The notes under the pieces were generated by a model that worked only from the letters and a program-made list of their open reading frames with translations, did not search any database and was not told the DNA's origin. Position numbers and translations under genes: made by a program. Shown here in pieces: positions 11,596 to 23,300 of a stretch of DNA of 64,000 nucleotides (its first letter is position 1; each line of letters starts with the position of its first letter). The stretch comes from Paraspadella gotoi (Eukaryota; Chaetognatha): positions 15,416,105 through 15,480,104 of the forward strand of contig CM119267.1 in assembly GCA_051294375.1 (NCBI GenBank). The letters run 5' to 3'.

Positions 11596-11804
11596 GGTGT
11601 TTAGATTGCTTTAAAATGTTATCTTTAAAAAATGTGATGACAAAAGAAAATAATGACTAGACGAAACATTAATTTCTCACAATGGACCAAAAACGACTTG
11701 ATGAAAAATGAGAAACTTACGTAGATCTTAACACAAATTCCTCCAAAAGATAAGATTTTCTATGACAAGGTCACTTGAACTTTGAATCGGAATCGGTTTT
11801 CACG

Positions 11805-14186
11805 TCAGGCTGATTTGGAAATAGTTTCTACCATTTCTTGGAGCAATTGCTTTACTTCATCTACTTCATCTAAGCTTCGACTGGATAAAATTAGTTGGGA
11901 ACCAAGATCCGAATCTTCGTTGTAAGTCTTGTCAGATTGAATTCCGCCCGCGAATTCTTCACCGTCCGCAACCTCATCCGATTCCTCAATGCCTTTTTCC
12001 GACGGAAACAGCTCGGGAAAAATTTCCCGTGCAAACATGTTCCTGATCTTCGTCTGATCAACGGCGTGGCAATTGGTCTTGTGGACGTCGCCGACGCCCA
12101 ACCCGACGGCTTCGGCGACCCTTTGCGAGGGAAACAAGCACTTGTAGCACTTAAGCACGTTGGGAACCAGCACGTCGCAGAAGAGCACGCAGAGACGCTT
12201 GAAGGCGGCCGTTTCGGGCTCGTCGAGGGCGTTCCTTAGATCCTCAAAGGTGGCGACGAGGACGCCTGCCAGATCGAGAAGAAGCGTTGCCAGGGCGTCC
12301 TTTGTCTGAAAGAGCAGAGTGATGGTCGCAGTGGGGCGAAAATCGTTGAGGGCGTTAATGATGTCGTTGTAGAAGGAAGCGAGAGGAGGAAATTCGAGCA
12401 GAGAGAGAGGAGGAGCGGGAGGAGCGTTGGAAATGGCGGCTACGTTTTGGAAAGATCCTTCAGAGGTATCGGCGCCCGAGACGAGATCAAAGCTTAAAGC
12501 AAGAACGCCGCCCGAAGCCGCCATCGACGTAGAGGCGGGTTCGGAGGAGAAAGAAAGCACTTTAAGGTCCTCTTGGAAGTTCCGAAGAGCGCCGTCCAAT
12601 GAACGAACGAAAAAGGCAAGGGCAGTCTACAAAGAAAAAAATTACGAGAGTAATTGTTACAGTGTAGCGTACCTTGTTACTAATTTTTTTTTTTTTTATA
12701 AAAAACGGCATTTTTTTTATCAAGACCAAACCTCCTCAAAAATAGGAACGAGCAAAGGTCGAAGATCAACGCCGACTCGGCCGAAACTAAGACCGAAGTA
12801 CATGCACTGACTGGCCACGGCGTCCAATCGCGAACGGAGCGACGGCGAAGCCAAGTCTTTTTTCAATGTCGATAGAAACGATTCGACTTTAACTAAAATC
12901 CACGAATAAAGAATGGAGGAGTCGTTGCAGACCGTCGACGGGGCGGAACCTAGAGACAGACGACAGGTTGTATTGTGGTCAATTCACAAAAAAAATTGAC
13001 AAAAACCCTATAAACTTATATTGAGAAATGTTGCATCGTATTTATTACCCGCGGCGGTTCTTTTGACGTTAGCCCTGACTTCGTCGTCGTCGGTAAAGAT
13101 TGCTTTGTACTGGGTGATAATGTCGAAGAAGTGGATGCGAGTTACGTCGATAGTTTTCATCAAATGGTTATATGCGTCGTCCGAGGGAATGCTGGATATT
13201 AACCGAATTAAACATTTTAACTTTATTTATTTATCTACTTAATCTCTTTACTCTTTACCCAGAGAGAATCGTTTGGAACCAAGAATCCCTGGCGTTAAGG
13301 AATAAAACTCGAAGCTCAGTTTCGGAAAAAGCGTCGAGCCGTCGAATGTGTCCGATCACTTTCAAACAGACTGGAAGAGTTAACTGCGCCGTCCTCAGTT
13401 GGGCGATCAGTTGGCCAATCATAGACTGGATACAAGCGCGAACTTCGTTGAGAATGCTTCGGACCTGAATACAATGGATTCCCGATGATCAAAAGGCCAT
13501 AGGCAGCTCGCGTCTCTTTCGTCTCATACCAGCGGGATGTGAGAACCGTGTTTCTTGTCCATGCGTCTTATATAGTTGGCCAGTTCCAGGGCCTCGTCGA
13601 AATATCCGTTCTTGACGCAAGTGTCGATCAGTTGAGGAATCTCTAAGATCTCTAATAACTGAGTATGTTTCTGTAGAATTTGACCGTTAAGCTGAAATGA
13701 AAAAAATACTAAGAGTTACTTGAAGGCCTTGAAAACATATTAAACTCATAAGTAGCTAACCTTCCTCTTTTTGCTAATTTCCTCGGCCTGAACTTGAAAA
13801 TCTTTGCAACTGGTAGTGCAAGACGGAAGTTTCTCGTCCAACATGGACCCCAGTCGAGCTTCCACACCGACGAAGTCTTCAAAAATTTCTTTGGAGCATT
13901 CTTGAAAAAAAAAATGAAGCGTAAATCCAAAATTCAGACGCAATAACAATTACATATGAAAAGTTTGATGACGCTTACCGGCTGTCTGAATAAAAGTTTT
14001 GTAGTTTTGACTCGCTAAGTCTTTAGTCTCCTCCAAGATAGCGCTACGTTCTTCGGAAAGGCGTTCCGGTTCCTTCGTGAGGCGATCGAGACCGAAGGAG
14101 CTTAGTTGTGCCAAATAAGCGGAAATCTCCGGATTGAGGCCAATCCTCGAGTCTAGGCTAGACAGGAATGAAGTGCTTTCTTCCAT
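11805..14186 (-). CDS. COG8: Conserved oligomeric Golgi complex subunit 8
   Basis: Seven exons (14186-13979, 13900-13761, 13691-13530, 13464-13259, 13191-13049, 12949-12732, 12626-11805) give 632 residues; human COG8 has 612. Recognisable blocks are [20 protein letters not shown] near the N-terminus, [36 protein letters not shown] followed by [32 protein letters not shown] followed by [17 protein letters not shown], and [23 protein letters not shown]8 belongs to lobe B of the COG tether, which captures retrograde vesicles at the Golgi with COG5-7. The C-terminal exon is less conserved and acidic, with [17 protein letters not shown] at the end. RPL12 stops only 156 nt upstream of the start, and a strong acceptor-like TGTTTCAG sits 15 nt before the ATG. 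Confidence 0.93.
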
Positions 14187-14201
14187 TTTTTAAATTAACT
14201 T

Positions 14202-14216
14202 CTGAAACAGAACAAT
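14202..14216 (-). other. Candidate 3' splice site just upstream of COG8
   Basis: The minus strand reads TTGTTCTGTTTCAG, followed by a 15-nt leader and the ATG. No convincing donor is obvious in the 156-nt gap to the RPL12 stop, which makes it a good test case for trans-splicing. Confidence 0.45.
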
Positions 14217-14342
14217 ATTACACAAAATATCTATTTTCTCAATGCTCTAGCAAAAATTTTTGAACTTAAAAATGAAAAGGGCCAAAGAAATTTAACGACG
14301 ACAAGTCTCAAATCCAACATTAACATCATCGTCGGCCTTCTT

Positions 14343-16061
14343 TCACTCGTCGGGAACCTCGATCTCGCCGTCGTTGATCTTGTCGATGACGTCGTGCGGC
14401 GCCATTCCGTCGATGGAGCAGCCGATGGACTGCGCCGTGCCGAGGATTTCCTTGACGGTGCCCTCCAGGCGGCGCGCCATCGAACGCTCACGCATAATGC
14501 GGGCGATGTTGAGGATTTCCTCGAAGGAGACGTTGCCGCTGTGCTTGATGTTCTTGACCTTCTTGCGGTCGCGAGGCGGCTCCTTGAGGGCACGAATGAG
14601 AAGGGCCGAGGCGCTGGGGACCACGCTTACCTGCGCCTGGCGATTCTGGATGGTCAGCTTGACGGTGATGCGGAGGCCTTTCCAGTCCTGCGTCGCCTTG
14701 GCGATGTCATCTCCGACTTTTTTCGGAGATAGACCTGGGAAAAGTAACAATGATAAATATTTTTAAAAAATATTTTATTTTAAAAGAAATTGGTAAGAAG
14801 ACTCCTCACTAGGGTGAAGTGAAAGTTTGGAATCAAAATTTAGCAGTTATATCTTGAACACTATCATATTAGTGAATACTATTACTAATCTGTAGTTATT
14901 TTTTTTTTACAAATATAAAATGTCAAAATTTCAAAATGTTTTTTTTTAAATTCTGAGAACAGATTCAGATTCCTTGTTAAAAGTTGATGAAGGAAAATAT
15001 AAATCTTAAAATTTAAAAATTTGCATTTTGAAATTTTAGCTTATTATATACATATATATATACTTACTACTATATATAAATGTAGCTCACTAGTGCCCAC
15101 TAAAGTATAAAATTAACAAGTTTGCGCAATGTCGGATCTGCCCACGATCATTATCGGTAATTAAATAATTAATAATTAATTAATTAATTCAAGTTAAGTA
15201 ATTAATTAGTCAATTAAATAAATAAATTGATCCAAAATGTTTGTTTTAATTGATAAATTGACGGATTATTAATAATTGATTAATTAATTGACTAATTGAT
15301 TAATTAACTGATTAATTTATATATCTTACATTTACATTTAATATAAAAAGAAAAAGTAGCATAATCAATTAGTGAAACAGGTTTTTTTTTCATTTAAACT
15401 CATTTCCACGATTCAACGATTCCTGTTGGACAAACATTGTCCAACATTCCATCGAAACTTGATTTCCAGCTTAATCACACATTTTCTTACCCACATACAA
15501 ATTTTTAGGTCAATTGCCCCATCCACTTATGAGTAATTGGTGTTCAAATAATGAAATATATTTTTTTGTTTTTTCCATTAAAACTCATTTCCACTCGGAC
15601 GATTCCATCGAAACATCATATCCAGCTCAATCACACACTTCCCTAACCACATACAAAATTTCATTCCAATCCATCCATCGAATCACGAGTAATTGGTGTT
15701 TTTTGTTAAGGACGGACAGACAGACGGACATCGTTTTTTTTGCATAATTTATCATAATTCGATGTTTTGACATGAAATAAATTAATGCCCGACAAGATTG
15801 AGGGGGCGGACCGACGGACCGACAAAGTGAATTATAGAGTCGGGATCTTCTTATAAGCAGATCCGACTAAAAAATAAATTTACCAGAGTATTTTTATTGG
15901 TTTTTATGTTTATGTTTTATACATTTTATCATTTTCACATCACTCTACTCCTCACCCAAAGGTCCGATCTTGGGAGCCAGGGTGGCGGTGGCTCCGACTT
16001 CACCTCCGACGGCGCGAAGGCACACGACCTTGATTTCGTTGGGGTCGAACTTGGGAGGCAT
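14343..16061 (-). CDS. RPL12: 60S ribosomal protein L12 (uL11)
   Basis: Two exons, 16061-15956 and 14734-14343, give 165 residues, the same length as human RPL12. The start [13 protein letters not shown], the loop [71 protein letters not shown] and [16 protein letters not shown] are near-identical to the animal family. The protein forms the base of the P-stalk with RPLP0 and binds the GTPase-centre rRNA. The single intron is 1.2 kb, unusually long for this window, and consists of AT-rich simple sequence plus a MITE-like element. Vertebrate RPL12 introns host an snoRNA; I could not recognise one here. The upstream region has pyrimidine tracts of the kind seen at 5'TOP genes. Confidence 0.98.
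15131..15867. mobile_element. MITE-like element with terminal inverted repeats in the RPL12 intron
   Basis: GTCGGATCTGC at 15131-15141 is a perfect 11-bp inverted repeat of GCAGATCCGAC at 15857-15867. The interior contains AT-rich simple repeats (ATTAATTAATT, about 15160-15330), two tandem copies of a block containing ACTCATTTCCAC...CCATCGAAAC...CCAGCT...AATCACACA...GAGTAATTGGTG (from about 15395 and 15585), and GACGGAC-type short repeats near 15710-15730 and 15810-15825. A diverged relative lies at about 18900-19450. There is no coding capacity, so the element would be non-autonomous. I could not define a target-site duplication. Confidence 0.65.
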
Positions 16062-16110
16062 TTCGTCGTTCAGGCGAAAAAAAAACAGCGAAAAAAAGGC
16101 AGGTGTCGGA
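16062..16110 (-). promoter_or_regulatory. Pyrimidine-rich leader of RPL12 (5'TOP-like)
   Basis: On the minus strand the sequence before the ATG contains CCTTTTTTTTCGCTG and TTTTTTTTTCGCCTG. A terminal oligopyrimidine start is normal for ribosomal protein mRNAs and would couple translation to TOR signalling. The transcription start itself cannot be fixed from sequence. Confidence 0.4.
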
Positions 16111-16472
16111 TGACTGACAAATTCAGACGACCGAAAACGTTGCACCTGTTATTTCTTTCGCTAAAGTTTTAACAAACTACAAATAGATTTTGGGTGTAAA
16201 CAGTGTATATCATATATTTATTTAACCGTTTCAAAGACGAAATAAATACAATTAAACGAAACCACTTCTAATTCTAAAGCTGGAATTTGTTTTTTTACTC
16301 TTTCACAAAAAAAAAAAATAAAAATAGCGTCAAGGTGCAAAATTAACGAAATGAAGCCCGGAGTGCTAGTTCAGCGGGTGCTACCGACGTAAAAAATACG
16401 AATACCACAATTTCTTTCCCCAACTAGAAAAAAAAAACCTGCTAAAAGCAACCTACGTTAACTAAATATTTT
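16111..16472. other. Intergenic spacer
   Basis: About 360 nt holding the ZDHHC 3' UTR and the RPL12 promoter. It is AT-rich with several A/T runs. A tRNA-like start near 16355 was considered and rejected. Confidence 0.4.
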
Positions 16473-18264
16473 TCAGACACAGTATTGATAAGGTTCCAGC
16501 TTGCCCATATTGGTGTTGGGCATGTGGAAGGGCGAAAACCAGACGAGTCCGAAAGGCGAACCGAAGACAGATTTAATGTTGGCCCACCGTGATTTTCGGC
16601 CCCACGAACCTCCTTCCTTCTTCAAAGCCTCGATCCCAGTTTCATCTTTGCATATGGAGTTCAGCTAAAAAAATTGCGTCGAGGCTTGGTTAAAGAAAAA
16701 ATGGAGAAAAGAAAACGGAACTCCCATAGAATTTACTTGAATTGCAATTAACATGCATATTAATTTTCTTATTACAAAAAACCTTGAAAAAATCGCACCT
16801 GAGTTAGGCACATGATGGTGGTGAAAAGGGCGAAGAGCAAAGCTTCAAAGGCGAGAATGATGATGAGGACGAGAGCGAGGGGCCGCCTAAAAACGCTGCA
16901 CCCGAAGCGAGCAACGTCGCGAGACTCGCCGGTGTCGGACGTCGAACCGGCCGGCCGTCGATCCGAGAAGAGACCGTGATGTTGAACGTTTTTAAAGAAT
17001 TGACCAGGAGTGTCGACGGCGTGAATTTCTAAACCCAAGTCGATTCGTTAATTTTTCATTTTCTTTGTTTTAGGTGGCATTCTTACCGGATGCGACGCAG
17101 GTTAGGAAATGGACAATTATCAAGAGCATGGCGTGTAAGGAAATGACGGCGATGTACAAAGTGAAGAGAACGAAGAATTTTTGGTTGTTCTCACCCACGC
17201 AGTTGTTGATCCAAGGGCAGTGGTGGTCCATTTTACGAACGCATCTACCAAAAGGTATTGTTAATAACAAATGACATTGATTGAATCATGAGAGAAGCTC
17301 ACCTTTGACAAATGCTACAATGATGAGATCGTTCAGGTTTGATACTACAGCATTTGGCGCATTTGTAGACTATTTGATTATGTTTGAAACCCATTTTTTG
17401 AATGTTATCCGGAGTGGCGTTGCCCATTGGAATGGCCCCAGGATCGGTCACCATCGCTTTCACGTGAGCAGAAGCTTTTGAAACCAAGGAAACTAACTTT
17501 GTATCGTCGTTGATAAAATTAATGTTTTGAATTACTTACTGGCGAGAAAAGCGAAAAGCAAGAAAATAACTGCGTTGACTATGTCGTAGACGTTGGTAAA
17601 ATCAGAGAGGATGACGTAATACACGACGAATACGGCATACGCGATCAAGAACCACGTCATCACGGCGCAGACGTAACCACATATATCGTTAACAAGCCAG
17701 ATCCGTATGCCACTGAGTAGAAAAAGAGAAGATGGCCCACATCTATTACCTGATAATAATTAATAATTATCTCACCGCAAAGAACGAAAGCATCGAAGCA
17801 CGGGGCAGCACTGAACGAGTTCCACGTCCTGAACTCCCGCCTGATTCGTTCTTCGCGGCGTCGTCACTTGTACTCGAGGTCCTGGGTCGGCTCCATGAAG
17901 ACGGTCCCCTGCGTAGAAGACGAGGCGGAGTTTTAGTGAAATAAGAGGGATAGAAAACGGGATAAAATCCCGTGTGCGTCTTAACATCTTACAAGCTCTC
18001 TCCACTCTCTGGAAATACGTGCGGCTCTTTCTCTTTTTCTGCTTCACAGACGTTTTACTGGTTCTCTTTGAGAGTTTAACGGACCCTAACGGTGTGATTT
18101 ACCATAGAAAATGAGCCACCGTATCGAGTCGCAAAAACTAACAAAGGCTTACCCATGCTTTCGGCAAGCCAATCGGAGGGAGTTTCCGTGGGACTAAAGG
18201 AATCCTCTTCGGTGGCATCGTCGTTAGATTGATTAGAGTTGTCTTGACTTTCTTCATCAGCCAT
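16473..18264 (-). CDS. ZDHHC3/7: DHHC palmitoyltransferase of the ZDHHC3/7 type
   Basis: Seven exons (18264-18153, 17908-17776, 17712-17540, 17492-17303, 17244-17087, 17028-16799, 16664-16473) give 395 residues. The zinc-binding cysteine-rich domain reads [20 protein letters not shown] then [19 protein letters not shown], with the catalytic DHHC. Four membrane segments flank it: two before ([20 protein letters not shown] and [14 protein letters not shown]) and two after ([18 protein letters not shown] and [19 protein letters not shown]). The motif [13 protein letters not shown] before the finger and the tail [13 protein letters not shown]...[11 protein letters not shown] match Golgi enzymes ZDHHC3/ZDHHC7, which S-palmitoylate synaptic and signalling proteins. 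The N-terminal region before CCPVLRC is longer than in vertebrates and acidic. The last stop is at 16473. Confidence 0.9.
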
Positions 18265-18895
18265 TTTTTAAAGGCACAAGATATAAATCGAAGAAGTTTG
18301 AAACGTAATTGCAGTCATTTATTATCCTATGCTAGTTCATGTTTCTTTTATCGTGTCTAATGGTAAGTTTGAATTAATTACCCTCATCTTTCCAAAAAGA
18401 TCGCTTGAATCAAAAATTAAAACGTAAAATTTCATTCACAAAATATGCACTTTATGAGCAAAGATTTTAATTTATTTAAGTTAAAAAAATTAGTCAATCG
18501 CTTCCGTTCTTTTGAACGCTAAGATTTTAAACAAATTTAGATCATCACTCATCACGGAAAGGAAAGTATATTTTTAAAAAAGCCAAAAAATACAAACAAA
18601 AACACAATCCCCCCAAAAAATTGCTTGTATAATCACGGATTTGACAAAATGAAAACGAGTGGTCATGTAAATGATATGAAAATGGAAAAACCGGAAGCCG
18701 CACATAATATGGGTTTAAAAACAAATAAGTGTTATTTGGTACAACTACGTAATCGGTAGCATGAAGTGAAAGTTTCAAGTTCAAATCTAATCTTAAAAAA
18801 AAAAACTGATTGTTATTGTTTAAAAATTATATGAATGCCTATAAAATAATATAATTTGCAAAACTTAAATTTTAAATTATTCATTATTCAAGTTT
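18265..18895. other. Intergenic spacer, AT-rich
   Basis: About 630 nt upstream of the palmitoyltransferase. Only chance frames are present. No RNA gene recognised. Confidence 0.4.
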
Positions 18896-18899
18896 GTGC

Positions 18900-19450
18900 A
18901 AACAATGCCGCATATACTCACGATCATTTAGTAGCTGATCAGATCAGTGATCAGATAATAAGTTAATTTTCAGATGTATTTTTACCATTTTTTGGTCATT
19001 CATTCGGTTATGGTCATTATGCAGATTTTGGTAATGGTTGTGGTGGTTGTTGTTGACTATGGTAATTATGCAGTAGTAGGAGTGGTTGTGGCGGCAGTTA
19101 TAATTGTAGTATTTATTGTTGTGGTGACATGAATTTTTAATTCATAGTGAAATATGTTTTTCGTTTTTTTCTATTTAAACTCATTTACATTCCATCGAAA
19201 TTTGATTTCCAGCTTAATTACATAGTTTCAAATGCCCAAATCAATCATAAGTAATAAGTGTTCAAAGCTAATGGGGATGTACCGACGGACGGACAGTTGA
19301 ACGGACGGACCAGTTGGCCGGACGGACATCGATTATTTTGCATAATATTTTGTAATTCGAAGTTATTTACCGACAAGATTATGGGGGTGGAACGACGGAA
19401 GGACAAGGTGAACTTTAAAAGCTGGAATCTGCTATATGCAGATCAGGCTA
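18900..19450. mobile_element. Diverged relative of the RPL12-intron MITE
   Basis: Shared blocks in the same order as 15131-15867: CACGATCATT near the left end, ACTCATTTAC...CCATCGAAATTTGATTTCCAGCTTAAT, a run of GACGGACGGACA-type repeats at 19279-19327, GACATCGATTATTTTGCATAAT, CCGACAAGATTATGGGGG, and a right end ATCTGCTATATGCAGAT that is itself a palindrome. The AT-rich centre is replaced by a GGT/TGG-rich stretch (19020-19120). The left terminal repeat is degraded. An inverted CTGATCA...TGATCAG lies near 18937-18956. Confidence 0.6.
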
Positions 19451-19494
19451 AAAATCCAGAATCTCATTCCAAGTTGTTAAAAAATGAAAGAGAT

Positions 19495-20199
19495 CTATGC
19501 TGTGCGTAAAATGATGTGAACCCCAGAATCGGTCCAAACTGGACCGCTCATGTCGCCCACCTAAATTTAAAACAAATTTTAAACAAATCGATATCGACAA
19601 GTTATCAAATTACGCGAGAGAACGTACCTCAAGCGCGAAAGCTGCGTCTTCGAACGGTTTTTGCATAGAGCCTCGACCGAAAGGCCCCAGATCTCCTCCA
19701 CGTTTTGCGGAACTGCAATCGGAAAAATCATTGGCCAACTCGGCGAAGGTTTTTTCGCCAGATTCGATCTGAAATTTCATTTGAAAGTTCCCTTTAAAAT
19801 AAATCGTCCGTTTGAATCAAAAAAATAGTTTTTGACTCGCCTGCTTTTGGTAACCCTCTAAAATCTCTAAGGCTTCTTCCTTCGTCCGAGTGATATTGTC
19901 CGAACGCCAACTCGATGGTCGACGAGAATCCCGATGTTTTACTAACAAATGAGACGCCTGTGAAAAAAATTATACCTCGTATAGTAGGTATATTGAAAAT
20001 TAAATTTGAGTAAATAAGTTATCCTCCCACCAAACAGAATTCAATTGAGCATTTTCACCTGAACTTTTCCGCCCCCATCGCCTTTCGCCGGGGAAGTAGG
20101 TCGCTCCCATTGGGATTCCTTAGTGTGTAAATTAAGGTAATATGACTTTCCACTGGACTTGGACGTCCTCTCCTCCCAACCTTCGGGAAGCTCGCTCAT
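19495..20199 (-). CDS. PIN1: Peptidyl-prolyl cis-trans isomerase PIN1
   Basis: Exons 20199-20059, 19957-19841, 19768-19628 and 19560-19495 give 154 residues (human 163). The WW domain is complete: [20 protein letters not shown] then SQWERP. The parvulin domain retains all key residues: HLLVKH with the phosphate-binding pair in [12 protein letters not shown] with the active-site Cys, [12 protein letters not shown] and [11 protein letters not shown]1 isomerises phospho-Ser/Thr-Pro bonds in mitotic and transcription regulators. The linker between domains is short and glycine-rich ([11 protein letters not shown]). Intron 2 uses a GC donor (CAG then GCGAGT), since no GT donor in the region joins YQKQ to [11 protein letters not shown]205 stops 159 nt upstream, and an acceptor-like CCTTCAG lies 23 nt before the ATG. 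Confidence 0.96.
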
Positions 20200-20222
20200 T
20201 GTATGTCAATTCTATACAACAC

Positions 20223-20236
20223 CTGAAGGAAAAATA
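20223..20236 (-). other. Candidate 3' splice site just upstream of PIN1
   Basis: TATTTTTCCTTCAG on the minus strand ends 23 nt before the ATG, within the 159-nt gap after NUP205. Confidence 0.4.
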
Positions 20237-20358
20237 CTATATATATACGTAAAATAAAAGTAAATTTCAAACAAATTTCAACGTTTTTTTTCCCATTTCT
20301 CAAAAAAAGAAATAACAAATGGAATGACATTTTAGTATGGCACGACATATTGTAATGT

Positions 20359-23300
20359 TCACGACACGATCCTGGTGTCCGTATGCAGTTTCTGAAACCT
20401 TTTGAGTCGCCTGACCATGGCGAGTAAGAAACTAAACCTGTTGTTGGATTTAGCGTGAATCTGCTCGATCTCGGAGAGTTTTTTAAACAGGCCGTTACTG
20501 CCCAGATTCTTGGCCACTTCGCTTTTCAAGGCATTTAACTCCTGGAAGGTCAAATTGGTTTGTGATTCTGGAACTCGTTGCTCTTTGCCGGCAAGGATCC
20601 CGCCAACGGATCGCAGCGGGTGCTGTTGCTGCGGCAGATATATGGCGGCATCGGCGTCGACGGGCGAGCACCTCATCAGATAAACGTCGAGATGACGCCA
20701 CAGCAAGAAAACCAGGTTTTCCATCACTCCAAGCAATAGAGATCTCTGCTCGCTAACGGCATCAATGAGTTCGTCGAGTCGTTTGGCGGCGACCAACTGA
20801 CGTTCACCTGCCGGAATTTTTTCGTCCGTGGCAGCATCGAGCGAGGATGATGACGTGAGCTCTTGCAATTCGTCGCCGCGAAGATCCTGGACGGCTTCGC
20901 GCTTGCGGACGAGACGTTGTAAGTGGTCGCTGGTTGATAGAAAAAGGGTTGAATAAGTCTGCAGATGGTGCAGCGGCAGCGCAAGAGAAGGGATTTGCCC
21001 GCGATTAACGTAAGTCGTAGATATGTCACTTGGCGATTCATTGAAGGTAGGCGAAAAGACGAGGCGCGGAACCGTTCCGCCGGAATGAGCCAGAGACGAA
21101 AAGTAGGACAACACATTCGAGGCTACCTGCAAAATACCTAAGTGCAAACAGGATGTCCCGCCGAGATTCTCTCGTGATTTTAGAGAGTTTAGTGTATGCT
21201 CGGAAAGAAAGAAGCGAGGGAGGAGCGCCAACATTTGTCTCTCTATCCAACCTAATTGACTCATGAATTGCGGGGTCAGAGCCTCGTCTTCAAGAAAAGA
21301 ACCATCGGCGCCGTAAATGGAAGCTTTTGCTAGTACCGCCGTGACGACGTTGATCTCGTCCACGTGGACCATTTCCCATTCGTCGTGTCGCTCGCGCAAG
21401 ATAGAATGAAACGTCTCGGCGTGGGCAGCGACCATCAGCATCAACTTGGGCGCCGCCTGACGCCCGAGGGAAGTTAGAAGTGCCAGGCAAAGTTTCAAAG
21501 CTGGCATAAAGAGTTGTCGAAAATTGGCTACTTCGACAGCATCATGGTCGCCTGGTGAACTTTCTGGTCGCATGTCCAAGAACTTGCAGCAAGCGAGACG
21601 ATCCAATGCTGCAGCGTGGAGTACCGCCGACGCGCCAACGGTGGAAACAGTCGCCATTCGTATTAGCAAAGCTAACTTGGCTTCATATATGTATAAAGAT
21701 TTCGAAGCGGCTGCTGACTTTGTGCTCGGAGCCAGGAGAGATTGTAGAACTAAATCTTCTAACAAAAGGCTATCAACCAAGTGCTGCAAATAACCTTGGT
21801 TTGCCAGATAATGGATGATATTGTTCTGCTTATCAATGGCAACCATCGCATCGAGAAGAGAAAGCGCTAACATCTTTCCCACATGATGAGCATCGCATGC
21901 GTCGCGAGCAACCATTTCTAGAAAATTATCTCCAAAACTGTTAATGACATTTGCGTTTTCCACGCATAGTTTTTCAACGTCCATGGCCATTGCGCCAGAT
22001 TTGCTAAGAGAGGTTGGAAAATCGGCAATGTGTAAGTAGTTTAGCATCGCTCCGTAAATATTGGCGCGCTCATTAGGCAAAGTTCCGCCCGGCTTAAGCA
22101 CCATCTGAATTAACCCTTTTAATACGACAAGAAGCTGAGATGCGGATATTCCAAGATTGACAAAGAGACCCTGGGAAAAACCGGGTCCCATCCCTCGAAT
22201 TGCTGTGCGGTCTAGCATTGTCTTTTCAGTACGTTGCGTTGAGTCTTTTGCATTCATTGCTTTAAAACTCAATTCTGAAATTGCAGATGTAATTGAGTGA
22301 CGTAAATTTGCAACGAGAGTCAAGACAACACCGGCAGCAGGAGAAACTAACTCAGGAGCGCTATTGGAGTCAAGAATCTTCATCGTAAGGTGCTGCAAAA
22401 TCAGGAGAATAATGGAATTCTTAGATTGACCTTGGAGCCCATGAGATTCAAGTGGGCAAGCGGTAAGGAGTATCTCTGTCACTTGACGCCAAGCTTCAAA
22501 GGCTTGTTGCTGGCAGTGCATGTATTCTTTAGATTTGTTCTGTGCCACAACATGGTCAAGCAACATCTGAATTTCTCCTTTTATTTGTTGGCGAGGAGGT
22601 TGCGGATATGCAGATACAGGAGATTTTCCGTCGACAACAGTCTGGGACGGATATTGGGCAAAACCAGCATTTACTTCATTAAGAAGAATAGCGTGTAAAC
22701 TCTTAACATCACAGAGAACCAGGCCGGATTCCAACTGCAACTGACACGATCCGATAAGCTTTTCCAATGCCGTCAAATCAAACATATTTAACTCTGGAGG
22801 TTCTGGGATTTCAAGAGCAAAATCGATGGTATCCAGAATTTGCAGCAATTTCGGACGAAGCTGATTGCCACTGGTCACCATATCATTGATTGTCATTTGT
22901 GAACGGGCCAAAGCTTCAACAGCTAAAACACTAGCCTCCTCTGGACCATCTCGTTCTCCACTCATTAACCCTTGGGGGAATGCACTGCCAGGGGCCGAGC
23001 ATGATAATAACAGTTGAATGAGCCGTTGGTTGTGCGATCGTTGCTTACTCACAGCTGTTAGACGTAATTCTAAGGCAATAGTCTTAAGAATCCATGATTG
23101 CTGAACGAGAAGAGAAATGGGATTAAAATTGCGTATGCTAGGGGTAATTGTTGGGAGATATTGTAAGTGATTAAAGAGAAAATCTGATGAAGATCGCAGG
23201 TACCGCAAAACAGGATTACAAGTCTTTGGTTGAGAACAAATTATGTAAAGAATATGAAAGCCTATTCGTGCAGACTTATGCATGAGAACTTTTCCTTTTG

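Noticed and set aside
16355-16400. tRNA-like start GCCCGGAGTGCTAGTTCAGC with an A-box resemblance
   Set aside because: No B box, anticodon stem or 3' acceptor partner follows within 90 nt; the continuation is AT-rich.
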